From CAYGAW01 sp964492135 (GTDB taxonomy: Bacteria; Chloroflexota; Anaerolineae; UBA7937; B3-Chlor), in the NCBI GenBank assembly GCA_964492135.1, contig CAZBJW010000115.1, positions 1-13,425 of the forward strand: 13,425 nt of DNA, in the 5' to 3' direction. Below, piece after piece: positions 1 through 7,346 of the stretch. A model generated the notes under the pieces. The model was not told the origin of the DNA. It made no database searches and worked only from the letters and a program-made list of their open reading frames with translations. A program made the position numbers and the translations under genes. The first letter of the stretch is position 1, and every line of letters begins with the position of its first letter.

Positions 1-2
1 AC

Positions 3-2909
3 CACGATGAGAGCATGCACGCTTTCTACTCCTGGGAGTTGTACCGAGGTCAAGGGTTCATACATAATCCCCTCCTTCACGGCCCGTTTCTCTACCACGC
101 CACCGCTGTCATCTATTTCCTGTTCGGTGCCAGTGACTATACTTCACGCGTAGTTCCGGCGCTCTTCGGAGTGGGCATCGTCACCGCACCTTACTTCCTG
201 CGGAAGTGGCTGGGAAGGTACGGTGCTCTGGCCACCGCCACCATGTTCGCCATCTCGCCCGGCTTCCTCTATTTCTCACGTTTCATCAGGATGGATATCG
301 TCGTGGCGGCCTTTGAGATGCTAATGTTCATCGCCGTCATCAGGTATCTTGATGAACGAAAGGATCTCTACCTCTATCTTCTGGCCGCCGCCCTTGCCTT
401 TGCGTTCTCCACCAAGGAGATCGCCTACATTACCACCTTCATCTTCGGCAGCTTCCTAGTGGTCCTCCTCCTGTGGGAATGGCTGCGGGATCGGAAGTTC
501 CCGCCCGACTTTGCCTCGTTCGACCTGATGATACTCATCGGCAGCGTGTGCGCGCCCTTGTACTTCTCCGCCCTCATCATCCAGGCCGCAGGACTGTGGG
601 ACCCACTGGACTACATGAACTACGGGCAGCATGATCTCCTGGTCATGCTGCTGATCGCCGGAGTGTTCGCCCTCCTCGGGGTGTGGTGGAACTGGCGCCG
701 CTGGGTGACGTCCGCGGGCATCTTCTGGGCCATCTACATACTCTTGCACACCACACTGCTGACCAACATGGGTGGACTTCTTACAGGGCCTATCGGCGCC
801 CTGGGCTACTGGCTGGTGCAGCAAGGGGTCAAGCGAGGTGGGCAGCCCTGGTACTACTATCTGATCCTCATTCCCTTGTATGAGTTCCTGCCTCTCCTGC
901 TGGGACTGATGGGCATGGGTTATCAGTCGTTCAAGACCGCCACGCAGAAGAGAGAGGAAGAGGCGACGAAGACGGTTCTGCCTGTGAAGAATATCTTCTG
1001 GATCTTCCTCTCCTACTGGTTCGTGGTGGGCTTCGTCATCTACAGCTGGGCCGGGGAGAAGATGCCTTGGTTGATCGTACACTTGACGCTACCTCTGATT
1101 CTCCTGGCAGGGCGCTTCATCGGCGACGTGCTGGAGCGAACGGACTGGCAGGAACTCCGCCAACGACGGGCCTACTATCTGCTCATCCTCCTGCCTACCA
1201 CAGGGTTGGTGCTGGTGGGATTTCTCGCGGCATCCGTGGGCCTACTTGGAATCCTGTCCGGAGGTCTGCCTGCACCCGGCTTCAACCTAGGACAGTTGAA
1301 CACTCTGATGCGTTGGCTGGTCACTTTGCTCCTCTCAGGCGTGTTGATCTACCTCGTTCTCCTCATGGCCAAACGACTGCGGGCTGCGTCGATCGCCAGA
1401 ATGCTCCTCTTCGCCGCGATGCTGGTGATGATGGTGTTCACCATCCGCTACGCCTGGATTGCGACGTATATCCACGGCGATATTGCCAAGGATATGCTTG
1501 TCTATACCCAAACCACGCCCGACGTGACCATGGTCGTGGAGGAGATAGAGCAGCTGTCGGAGAGGCTAGAGGGTGGCAAGGAGATGAGGGTCGCCTTCGA
1601 TGAATTCACCAGCTGGCCTATGTGGTGGTACCTGCGCGACTATCCGAACAAGGCCATCTTTGGCAAAGAGCCGATAGGCCCTCTGGACGCGCCCGTGGTC
1701 CTGGTGGGCCTGGAGAACGAAGCTGCCGTCAGGCCCTACTTGACGGACTACATCCGGCGCCAGTATCGGCTCCGCTGGTGGTTCCCCGAGGATTATCGTA
1801 GTCTCACACCCGCTACCATCCTCGCCAACCTGCGGAATCCGGAGGCGCGAGAGAGTCTCATCAACTTTCTCCTCTATCGAGAACTGGAGAATCCCCTTGG
1901 CTCCTCTGACTTTGCCTTCTACATGCGCAAGGACGTGGCTGCCGAGATCTGGCAATCCAGCGCCATTCCTATCGCCTCCCAAGTGGAGGTCACCACCGAA
2001 TATACCGAAGCCCACCGCGAAGTGAGCAGCGTCACGACTTGGGGCGAGCCGGGAGCTCTGGAGGGGCAGTTTAGTTTCCCCAAGGGATTGGCCACCGACT
2101 CGGAGGGCAAGGTCTACGTGGCAGACAGCCAGAACCATCGTATCCAGAAGTTTGACAGCGAGGGACAGTTCATCAGCGCCTGGGGGGAATTCGGCACGGA
2201 ACCGGGTCAGTTCAGCGAGCCCTGGGGCATTGCCGTGGACGACGATGGCAGCGTCTATGTGGCTGACACGTGGAACCATCGAATCCAGAAGTTCACCTCG
2301 GATGGGGAGTTGGTCACCTATTGGGGCGTGTTCCAGGATACCGGTGGAGAGCTACTGGACCCCCAGGGCATGTTCTACGGACCGCGAGACATCACCATCG
2401 ACGCCGATGGTGACCTCTACGTAACGGACACCGGGAACAAGCGCATTCAGAAGTTCGATCCAGAGGGTAGCCCCCTCGGACAATGGGGTGGATCTGGCGC
2501 CGCCCCTGGCCAGTTCCTCGAACCGGTGGGCATCGACACCGACCAAGAGGGTAACATCTACGTCGCTGACACCTGGAACCAGCGTATTCAGGTATTCGAT
2601 GAGGACCTGCAATTCATCACCCAGTGGCAGGTGCAGGGCTGGATCGGCGAGTCAATCGTCAACAAACCCTACCTGGCTGTGGATGCGGAAGGGCGCGTCT
2701 ACGTGACTGACCCTGAGGGATACCGTGTGCTGGTCCTCGATCAGGAGGGCGAGCTCCTGGCCACATTCGGCGAGTACGGCGCTGATGCAATGTCCTTCGA
2801 CTTGCCGACGGGCATCGCGGTCGATGGGGAGGGAAATATCTACGTCTCCGACTCCAACAACCATCGCATCATGAAGTTCGCACCCCTTGAGTGGGTCCCT
2901 GGCCGATAG
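3..2909 (+). CDS. TIGR03663/Agl23-like membrane glycosyltransferase-family protein fused to a C-terminal NHL six-bladed propeller (5' partial)
   Basis: Integral membrane protein related to GT39/dolichyl-phosphate mannosyltransferases, of the TIGR03663 type. I recall that family by a near-invariant DE dipeptide, an HGP tripeptide and two arginines near the N-terminus. Here DE is encoded at 6-11 and HGP at 78-86, with SRVVP and FIRMD following. The frame is open to the left edge and the DE lies before the first ATG (15), so the start and probably the first membrane helix are outside the window. Numbered from that ATG, residues 1 to about 497 are mostly hydrophobic segments, about 498-675 are soluble and probably outside the membrane, and about 676-964 contain six NHL repeats of the type GIAVDxxGxVYVADxxNHRIQKF, enough to close one propeller. 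The likely role is transfer of a lipid-linked sugar on the outer face, with the propeller binding a protein or glycan partner. Substrate and activity are inferred. No terminator with a T-run follows. Confidence 0.88.
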   Translation, partial: HDESMHAFYSWELYRGQGFIHNPLLHGPFLYHATAVIYFLFGASDYTSRVVPALFGVGIVTAPYFLRKWLGRYGALATATMFAISPGFLYFSRFIRMDIVVAAFEMLMFIAVIRYLDERKDLYLYLLAAALAFAFSTKEIAYITTFIFGSFLVVLLLWEWLRDRKFPPDFASFDLMILIGSVCAPLYFSALIIQAAGLWDPLDYMNYGQHDLLVMLLIAGVFALLGVWWNWRRWVTSAGIFWAIYILLHTTLLTNMGGLLTGPIGALGYWLVQQGVKRGGQPWYYYLILIPLYEFLPLLLGLMGMGYQSFKTATQKREEEATKTVLPVKNIFWIFLSYWFVVGFVIYSWAGEKMPWLIVHLTLPLILLAGRFIGDVLERTDWQELRQRRAYYLLILLPTTGLVLVGFLAASVGLLGILSGGLPAPGFNLGQLNTLMRWLVTLLLSGVLIYLVLLMAKRLRAASIARMLLFAAMLVMMVFTIRYAWIATYIHGDIAKDMLVYTQTTPDVTMVVEEIEQLSERLEGGKEMRVAFDEFTSWPMWWYLRDYPNKAIFGKEPIGPLDAPVVLVGLENEAAVRPYLTDYIRRQYRLRWWFPEDYRSLTPATILANLRNPEARESLINFLLYRELENPLGSSDFAFYMRKDVAAEIWQSSAIPIASQVEVTTEYTEAHREVSSVTTWGEPGALEGQFSFPKGLATDSEGKVYVADSQNHRIQKFDSEGQFISAWGEFGTEPGQFSEPWGIAVDDDGSVYVADTWNHRIQKFTSDGELVTYWGVFQDTGGELLDPQGMFYGPRDITIDADGDLYVTDTGNKRIQKFDPEGSPLGQWGGSGAAPGQFLEPVGIDTDQEGNIYVADTWNQRIQVFDEDLQFITQWQVQGWIGESIVNKPYLAVDAEGRVYVTDPEGYRVLVLDQEGELLATFGEYGADAMSFDLPTGIAVDGEGNIYVSDSNNHRIMKFAPLEWVPGR

Positions 2910-3273
2910 CCTCGGCTAAGACCACCCCGATCTCGGGCCGTGTCCGTGTCTCGACAAGTCGGATTGCGTGATTGAAGCTATTCTGAGCGGTTGCACCGAG
3001 ATCCATGTAGCGCCCCTTCGAGCTATATGGTGACCAAGATGCTGGCCGTCTGTGGCCCCGTTACCAGCACAGTGCAAGTCCTCCGGCCGGCCAGCGTGAC
3101 CTACGGTAGCGACACTACCTTTGTAGGGAAGGCAATGACAGGCACCGTGATCTACCGGTCAATGATCCGAGATGCAGCTTCATACCACTGGCGCTGAAGG
3201 AGTATCCGTCTCCGGACAGCACCCTTTATCGGATCCGGGCAGGTAGTGAGAGTCCGGCGACTGCTGTACACAT
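2910..3273. other. Intergenic stretch with no supportable gene
   Basis: This 364-base gap lies between the NHL-fusion gene and the hairpins upstream of the DUF89 gene. Short open frames cross it, but their translations resemble no family I know and they lack ribosome binding sites. The only structure I can point to is the bulged hairpin at 3100-3127. I see no tRNA, riboswitch or mobile-element end. Confidence 0.5.
3100..3127. repeat. Bulged hairpin
   Basis: Two nested inverted repeats stack: CCTAC (3100-3104) pairs with GTAGG (3123-3127), and the adjoining GGTAG (3105-3109) pairs with CTACC (3115-3119) around the loop CGACA, leaving a three-T bulge at 3120-3122. That gives a 10-bp stem. No T-run follows, so it is not a standard terminator; it may be chance. 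Confidence 0.35.
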
Positions 3274-3301
3274 CCAGGGGCGGGCCTACGCCCGCCCCTG
3301 G
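3274..3301. repeat. Perfect 12-bp REP-like palindrome
   Basis: The left arm CCAGGGGCGGGC (3274-3285) is exactly complementary to the right arm GCCCGCCCCTGG (3290-3301) around a four-base loop, CTAC. A 12-bp perfect GC-rich stem in an intergenic space, without a T-run, is typical of dispersed REP-like elements; it could also slow transcription from the upstream gene. Whether copies exist elsewhere in the genome cannot be seen here. Confidence 0.65.
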
Positions 3302-3304
3302 TTC

Positions 3305-3327
3305 AGTGCTCGCTCTCGCCGAGCACT
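3305..3327. repeat. Second hairpin, 8-bp stem, directly after the palindrome
   Basis: AGTGCTCG (3305-3312) pairs with CGAGCACT (3320-3327) around a seven-base loop. It begins three bases after the 3274-3301 palindrome and ends 35 bases before the -35 box of the DUF89 promoter. No T-run follows. The two hairpins together separate the upstream gene from the DUF89 promoter. Confidence 0.45.
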
Positions 3328-3362
3328 TGTCGGGTGCAACGGCCGCGACCATCTCTCCGGAG

Positions 3363-3391
3363 TTGACAGCCCATCGTAATCAAGCTATCAT
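3363..3391 (+). promoter_or_regulatory. Sigma-A-type promoter for the DUF89 gene
   Basis: A perfect -35 box TTGACA (3363-3368), a 17-base spacer and the -10 box TATCAT (3386-3391) predict a transcript start near 3398, giving a leader of about 20 bases before the ATG at 3418. This is the only one of the six promoters found here that lacks TGn before the -10 box. Confidence 0.7.
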
Positions 3392-3417
3392 CGCCGGATG
3401 TTCAGCCGAGGTTGACT

Positions 3418-4293
3418 ATGCACATTTGGCCCGATTGTATCCCGTGCATCATGAGAATGTGCCTGGAAGTGGCGCATCTGGTCTTGAAGGACGAGAGGCG
3501 GACCCAGGCCCTGATGGAAGACATCCTGAGCCTGGAAGCCTTGAGAGGGGAGGATTGGGAAGTCACACCTCCTGAGGTAATCAGGGACGTATGGCTGAAG
3601 ATCACCGACTTCTGCGGCCGGTCAGATCCCCTTAGAGCAATGAAAGCGAAGCAGAATCGCAAAGCACTGCACAGATACGCTTCGTACAAGGAGTTGGTCT
3701 ATGCCAGCCACCAGCCCTTGGTGGAAGCCACTAAGCTGGCCGTGGCGGGCAATTCGATGGACTCTATGGGGTATGCTGAGAAGCTGCCACTACACCGAAT
3801 CACAGACTGGCTTGCCGATCTTGCCATGGGGGACGAAGCCATGGATGCACTGAGAAGCAGGCTCAGCAAGGTCAGGAAACTGGCCTACCTCGGGGACAAC
3901 TGCGGCGAGATTGTTTTCGACAAGCTATTGATCGAGATCATCGAAGAGACCTATGGTCCGGAGGTGATCTTCGTCGCGAGAAGTATCCCGATCCTCAACG
4001 ATGCCACCCTTCGAGAGGCCCTCGAAGTGGGCTTGGACAGAGTGGCTGAGGTGATGGAGAACGGGATCCGCGAGCCACTTCCCGGCACGATGTTGGAGAA
4101 GGTCTCTCCCGAGGTTAGGGGTGTGCTCCACGAGGCGGACCTCGTTATAGCCAAGGGAGGGGGGAACCACGACACTCTGACGCAGGAGGATCAGCTCCGA
4201 GGTAAGGTTACCTACCTCGTTCAGGCCAAGTGCCATCCCTATTGCACCATCCACAAGTCGGCATTAGGCGCGCTGGTGGTGTGCAACAGATAG
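3418..4293 (+). CDS. DUF89/ARMT1-like metal-dependent damage-control phosphatase
   Basis: A 291-residue protein of the DUF89 superfamily, whose characterised members are metal-dependent phosphatases that remove harmful phosphorylated metabolites (ARMT1, PANK4 phosphatase domain, AF1104-type prokaryotic proteins). An N-terminal DCIPC gives a CxxC pair (C7, C10), typical of the prokaryotic subfamily. The metal-site signature GDNCGE is at residues 159-164 (D160, N161), followed by N194-D195 in a LNDATLRE segment, and KGGGN at 246-250 supplies the conserved lysine; by analogy these are the metal ligands and a catalytic lysine. The length matches the family. I start at ATG 3418 because GAGG (3408-3411) sits six bases upstream and the promoter predicts a transcript from about 3398; the TTG at 3412 has no room for a binding site. 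The gene appears to be transcribed alone, so context does not reveal its substrate. Confidence 0.88.
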   Translation: MHIWPDCIPCIMRMCLEVAHLVLKDERRTQALMEDILSLEALRGEDWEVTPPEVIRDVWLKITDFCGRSDPLRAMKAKQNRKALHRYASYKELVYASHQPLVEATKLAVAGNSMDSMGYAEKLPLHRITDWLADLAMGDEAMDALRSRLSKVRKLAYLGDNCGEIVFDKLLIEIIEETYGPEVIFVARSIPILNDATLREALEVGLDRVAEVMENGIREPLPGTMLEKVSPEVRGVLHEADLVIAKGGGNHDTLTQEDQLRGKVTYLVQAKCHPYCTIHKSALGALVVCNR

Positions 4294-4661
4294 GCAATCC
4301 AGTCGTGCGTGCTTCGCCAGTTGACCGTGCTGGCCGGCGATGCTCATGGTCCGCATAGTTCGATCGTTGGTCATGGCTTGGGCCAGGTCCGCCCGCCCTC
4401 CTGCTGATGGTGGAGTCGCTCTCTGGAGCGCGTCTCAGATCCAGCCGGTTGCAGGACAAGGATCTTGAGTAGCTGCAGCACGGGCTCCTCTTCTGGTGCT
4501 CTTCGCCCTCCGCTGGTCCCTCTTCAAGGGAGGGCAATCAGATGCACCGTGTCGCGGAAACACCTTCCCGCTGTAGGGTAGGCAAGTCCCTCCGGGCGCT
4601 CTGATTGCGCGCTCAGCGACATGGCTGCACGGGGCAGGTAACCCCCTGGATTGTCCAGGCG
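4294..4661. other. Intergenic stretch with nothing recognised
   Basis: About 370 bases between the DUF89 stop and the promoter of the MFS cluster. Open frames on the minus strand across 4208-4902 give low-complexity, arginine- and proline-rich translations that resemble no family and look like shadow frames. No strong hairpin, T-run, tRNA or repeat was found, and the DUF89 terminator was not identified. Confidence 0.45.
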
Positions 4662-4690
4662 TTGCCCATCTCGGGCACATGTGATATATT
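4662..4690 (+). promoter_or_regulatory. Extended -10 promoter for the MFS cluster
   Basis: The -35 box TTGCCC (4662-4667, four of six consensus bases), a 17-base spacer and the -10 box TATATT (4685-4690, five of six), preceded by TGA as an extended -10, predict a transcript start near 4697. The leader of about 95 bases contains the stem-loop at 4703-4752. It is the only good promoter I find ahead of the four transporter genes. Confidence 0.55.
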
Positions 4691-4702
4691 CGCGTTTATG
4701 CC

Positions 4703-4752
4703 GCCTCACAGGCTGCTGCCTTTGGCCAAGACGCCAGCCAGCCTTGTGAGGC
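4703..4752 (+). promoter_or_regulatory. Leader stem-loop upstream of the MFS cluster
   Basis: GCCTCACAGGCT (4703-4714) can pair with AGCCTTGTGAGGC (4740-4752), 12 base pairs with one bulged base, around a 25-base loop. It starts a few bases after the predicted transcript start, so it would form at the 5' end of the mRNA. It may stabilise the message or act in regulation; no known riboswitch class is recognised and no T-run follows. Confidence 0.4.
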
Positions 4753-4791
4753 TCCACCGTAGTTGAGGTTATCATTCCTACGATCAGTCAG

Positions 4792-6018
4792 TTGATCAAG
4801 AATGGCTCCCGAACCGGCGCGTCGCCGGCGCCCACGGTTGCTGATGGGGGAGCATTCCAGACGGGGCGCGTGGTCACCATCACCACGGCCCACACGGTGC
4901 ACGACACCTACACAGCCTTCCTAGCACCCCTCTTGCCAGCCTTCATCGCCAAGCTATCTCTCTCCAAGACCGAGGCTGGCGCGCTGACAGTCTTCATGCA
5001 GGGCCCGTCAGTCCTTCAACCATACATCGGTTACTTAGCCGACCGCGTTAGTCTCCGCTACTTTGTGATTCTGGGTCCGGCCGTCACGGCCACCACGATG
5101 AGCCTCCTCGGTATCGCACCACGTTACGCCGTGCTCGCTCTCTTGCTGACGGTAGTAGGCCTCAGCTCGGCCGCCTTCCACGCCGTGGCGCCGGTGATGG
5201 CGGGGCGCCTGTCCGGACCCAGCCTGGGTCGGGGCATGGGCTTCTGGATGGTGGGTGGCGAATTGGGGCGTACCCTGGGACCCCTCATCATCGTCACTGC
5301 TGTGAGCTTGGTCTCCCTGGAGGGCACTCCTTGGCTGATGACCGCCGGTCTGCTGGCGTCGCTTATGGTCTACCTCCTGTTGAGAGACGTGCCTGGACGC
5401 CAGCCCGAAACTCGCCCGGCAATCTCCTTCCGCCAAGGGTTGCGGGTGATGAGGCCGCTGCTCGTCCCTCTGGTAGGTATCATAACTGCACGTGTCTTCC
5501 TGCTAGCGGCGCTCACGACCTACCTGCCCATCTTCCTCACCGAACAGGGAGCCAATCTCTGGCTCGCGGGGGTCTCCCTCACGGTGCTGGAGGCAGCCGG
5601 TATGGGGGGCGCCCTGACAGGTGGTTCTCTGAGCGACCGGCTTGGCCGACGCTTGATCCTTTTCATAGCCATGCTGGCCACGCCTCTGTTCATGCTCATC
5701 TTCCTGGCGACCAGCGGTTGGATCCGTTTTCCTCTCCTATTGGTGCTGGGCTTCACCTCTCTCTCCATCGCGCCGGTGATTATGGCCCTGGTCCAGGAGA
5801 GCTTCCCCGAGAATCGAGCTTTGGCCAACGGCGTCTACATGGCCCTGGCCTTCGTCATCCGATCGGGAGCTGTGGTAGTCCTCGGTGCCGTGGGGGATCT
5901 CTTTGGACTGCAGCTCGCCTTCACCATCAGCGCTGTCATCGCCCTGCTGGGGCTACCCGTGCTGCTGCTCTTGCCTGACAGCCAACAGGAACGGGCCGGA
6001 AGCATCTCTGTGGGGTGA
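4792..6018 (+). CDS. MFS transporter, fosmidomycin-resistance (FSR)-like, copy 1 of 4
   Basis: A 408-residue major facilitator protein of about 12 hydrophobic segments, likely a proton-driven exporter in the cytoplasmic membrane. The layout follows the FSR family: AHTVHDTY in helix 1 (H37, D38), FMQGPSVLQPYIGYLADR at the helix 2-3 loop, FHAVAPVMAGRLSG, and the MFS motif DRLGRR at residues 282-287. A highly conserved PENRALANGVY segment and VGDLFGL lie near the C-terminus. The start is uncertain: the only ordinary in-frame start upstream of helix 1 is TTG 4792, with no clear ribosome binding site; a GAGG at 4765-4768 is too far away unless a rare ATT or ATC codon near 4771-4774 is used. It is first in a four-gene same-strand run. 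In a hand comparison of one 116-residue block (the VSLRYF to RDVP region) it is about 70% identical to copy 4 and about 62% to copy 2. The substrate is unknown. Confidence 0.85.
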   Translation: MIKNGSRTGASPAPTVADGGAFQTGRVVTITTAHTVHDTYTAFLAPLLPAFIAKLSLSKTEAGALTVFMQGPSVLQPYIGYLADRVSLRYFVILGPAVTATTMSLLGIAPRYAVLALLLTVVGLSSAAFHAVAPVMAGRLSGPSLGRGMGFWMVGGELGRTLGPLIIVTAVSLVSLEGTPWLMTAGLLASLMVYLLLRDVPGRQPETRPAISFRQGLRVMRPLLVPLVGIITARVFLLAALTTYLPIFLTEQGANLWLAGVSLTVLEAAGMGGALTGGSLSDRLGRRLILFIAMLATPLFMLIFLATSGWIRFPLLLVLGFTSLSIAPVIMALVQESFPENRALANGVYMALAFVIRSGAVVVLGAVGDLFGLQLAFTISAVIALLGLPVLLLLPDSQQERAGSISVG

Positions 6019-6051
6019 CGGTCGTTGCACGTACGCTGGAAAGAGCTGACC

Positions 6052-7319
6052 ATGCCCGGGAGAAGCGGCCACAACGCAAGCCTGCTAGGGGACGAACTCG
6101 TGCCGATTGCTGAGCTTGCTGAAGGCACTCGGCGTGCCAGCAGTGCTATCGACGGCTTCCAGACAGCCCATGTGGTGACCATCGGTCTTGCCCACGGATT
6201 GAATGACACCTACACTTCCTTTTTGGCGCCCCTCTTGCCGGCGTTGATCGCCAAGCTGGCCATGTCCAAGACTCAGGCCGAATGCTCGCCTTTGTTCAGT
6301 CGTCGCCGTCGCTGTTCCAGCCTGTCATCGGTCATCTGGCGGATAGGGTCAATCTGCGCTATGCCGTCATCGTGGCTCCGGGGATAGCGGCGACCACGAT
6401 GAGCCTGTTGGGAGTGGCGCCGCGTACTGGCGTAGTGGCGTTGCTGGTAATGGTGACTGGTCTCGGCTCAGCAAGCCTTCACGCCATCGCGCCCGCCATG
6501 GCCGGCCGACTGTCCGGATTGAGACTGGGACGAGGCATGGGGTTCTGGGTCGTGGGAGGGTACGTGGGGCTTGCCTTGGGTCCCATCGTTGCAGTCACTG
6601 GGGTGAAGCTCCTCACTCTGGAAGGCACGCCTTGGCTTATGATCGGTGGCTGGCTGGGCTCGGGCATTCTGTACTGGCGGCTGAGACATGTCGAGCAGCA
6701 CACTGCGATGCGCGTTGAAGAGAGTCCTTGGTGCACGATCTTTCAGAGCATGAGGCCAATTTTGGTGCCAGTAGTGGGCATTCTCGTGGCGCGCGCCCTG
6801 GTCATGTCATCGGTGCTCACCTTCCTGCCCACCTTCCTGGCTGAACGAGGCAGCACCCTTTGGCTTGCTGGCGGTTACCTTTCCATGGTGCACATAGCAT
6901 CGGCGCTGGGTGCACTCATGGCGGGCCCGACGAGCGACCGAATGGGGCGGCGGCCGGTGGTGGCCCTCTCCATGCTGCCACCGTCAGTCATGATGATGGC
7001 CTTTGTGTGGATAACTGGCTGGGCTCAACTTCCCGTCCTGCTCGGTCTGGGTGCGACGGTGGCAGCCTCACAGGTAGTACTGATGGCGCTGATGCAGGAG
7101 TGCTGTCCTGAGAATCGGGCATTGGCCAACGGCGTCTACCTGTCTTTCACCTTCGTCACTGAGTCCCTCGCCGCAGTGGTACTCGGTGCCCTCGGAGACC
7201 TCTTCGGCCTGGACCTGGCTTTTGCCGCCGGTGCGGTCCTCCTGCTCTCGGGTCTGCCTCTTGTGCTTCTGTTGCCCAAAGATGGATCGGAATCGCTTCA
7301 GATGGCGCTTGTAAGATGA
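6052..7319 (+). pseudogene. MFS transporter, FSR-like, copy 2 of 4, interrupted by a one-base frameshift
   Basis: The N-terminal part reads from ATG 6052, with GAG six bases upstream, through SAIDGFQTAHVVTIGLAHGLNDTYTSFLAPLLPALIAKLAMSKTQA in one frame. The family sequence continues as MLAFVQSSPSLFQPVIGHLADR only in the -1 frame from 6282 to 7319. In copies 3 and 4 this point reads TQAGLLAF or TQAGLLDF, so a single missing base at about 6280 (expected GGA, seen GA) explains the break. The rest, 345 residues, is uninterrupted and keeps DRMGRR, PENRALANGVY and LGDLFGL. Joined, it would be about 422 residues, close to its neighbours. It is either a recent inactivating mutation or a sequencing error; no slippery heptamer is visible. 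If translation restarted at ATG 6282 the product would lack helix 1. The gap to copy 1 is 33 bases. Confidence 0.8.
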
Positions 7320-7346
7320 ACAGCGTGACGGGATCATGATCTAGCC

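Noticed and set aside
1566..2279. Long minus-strand open frame opposite the NHL repeats
   Set aside because: It is a shadow of the repetitive NHL coding sequence; the plus-strand frame carries clear domain motifs and the minus translation does not.
2040..2880. Periodic DNA repeats that could suggest a tandem or CRISPR-like array
   Set aside because: The period and variation follow the NHL protein repeats (about 45-50 residues); they are coding and show no constant short repeat with spacers.
2991..3197. Small open frame in the first intergenic gap
   Set aside because: No ribosome binding site, no recognisable domain, and it overlaps the hairpin at 3100-3127.
5331..5978. Second long plus-strand frame inside the first transporter
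   Set aside because: The translation is rich in Arg, Pro, His and Gly, typical of an out-of-frame reading of GC-rich coding DNA, while the main frame shows full MFS motifs.
6274..6284. Programmed ribosomal frameshift in the second transporter
   Set aside because: No X XXY YYZ slippery heptamer or obvious downstream pseudoknot is seen, and paralogs read through this point in a single frame.
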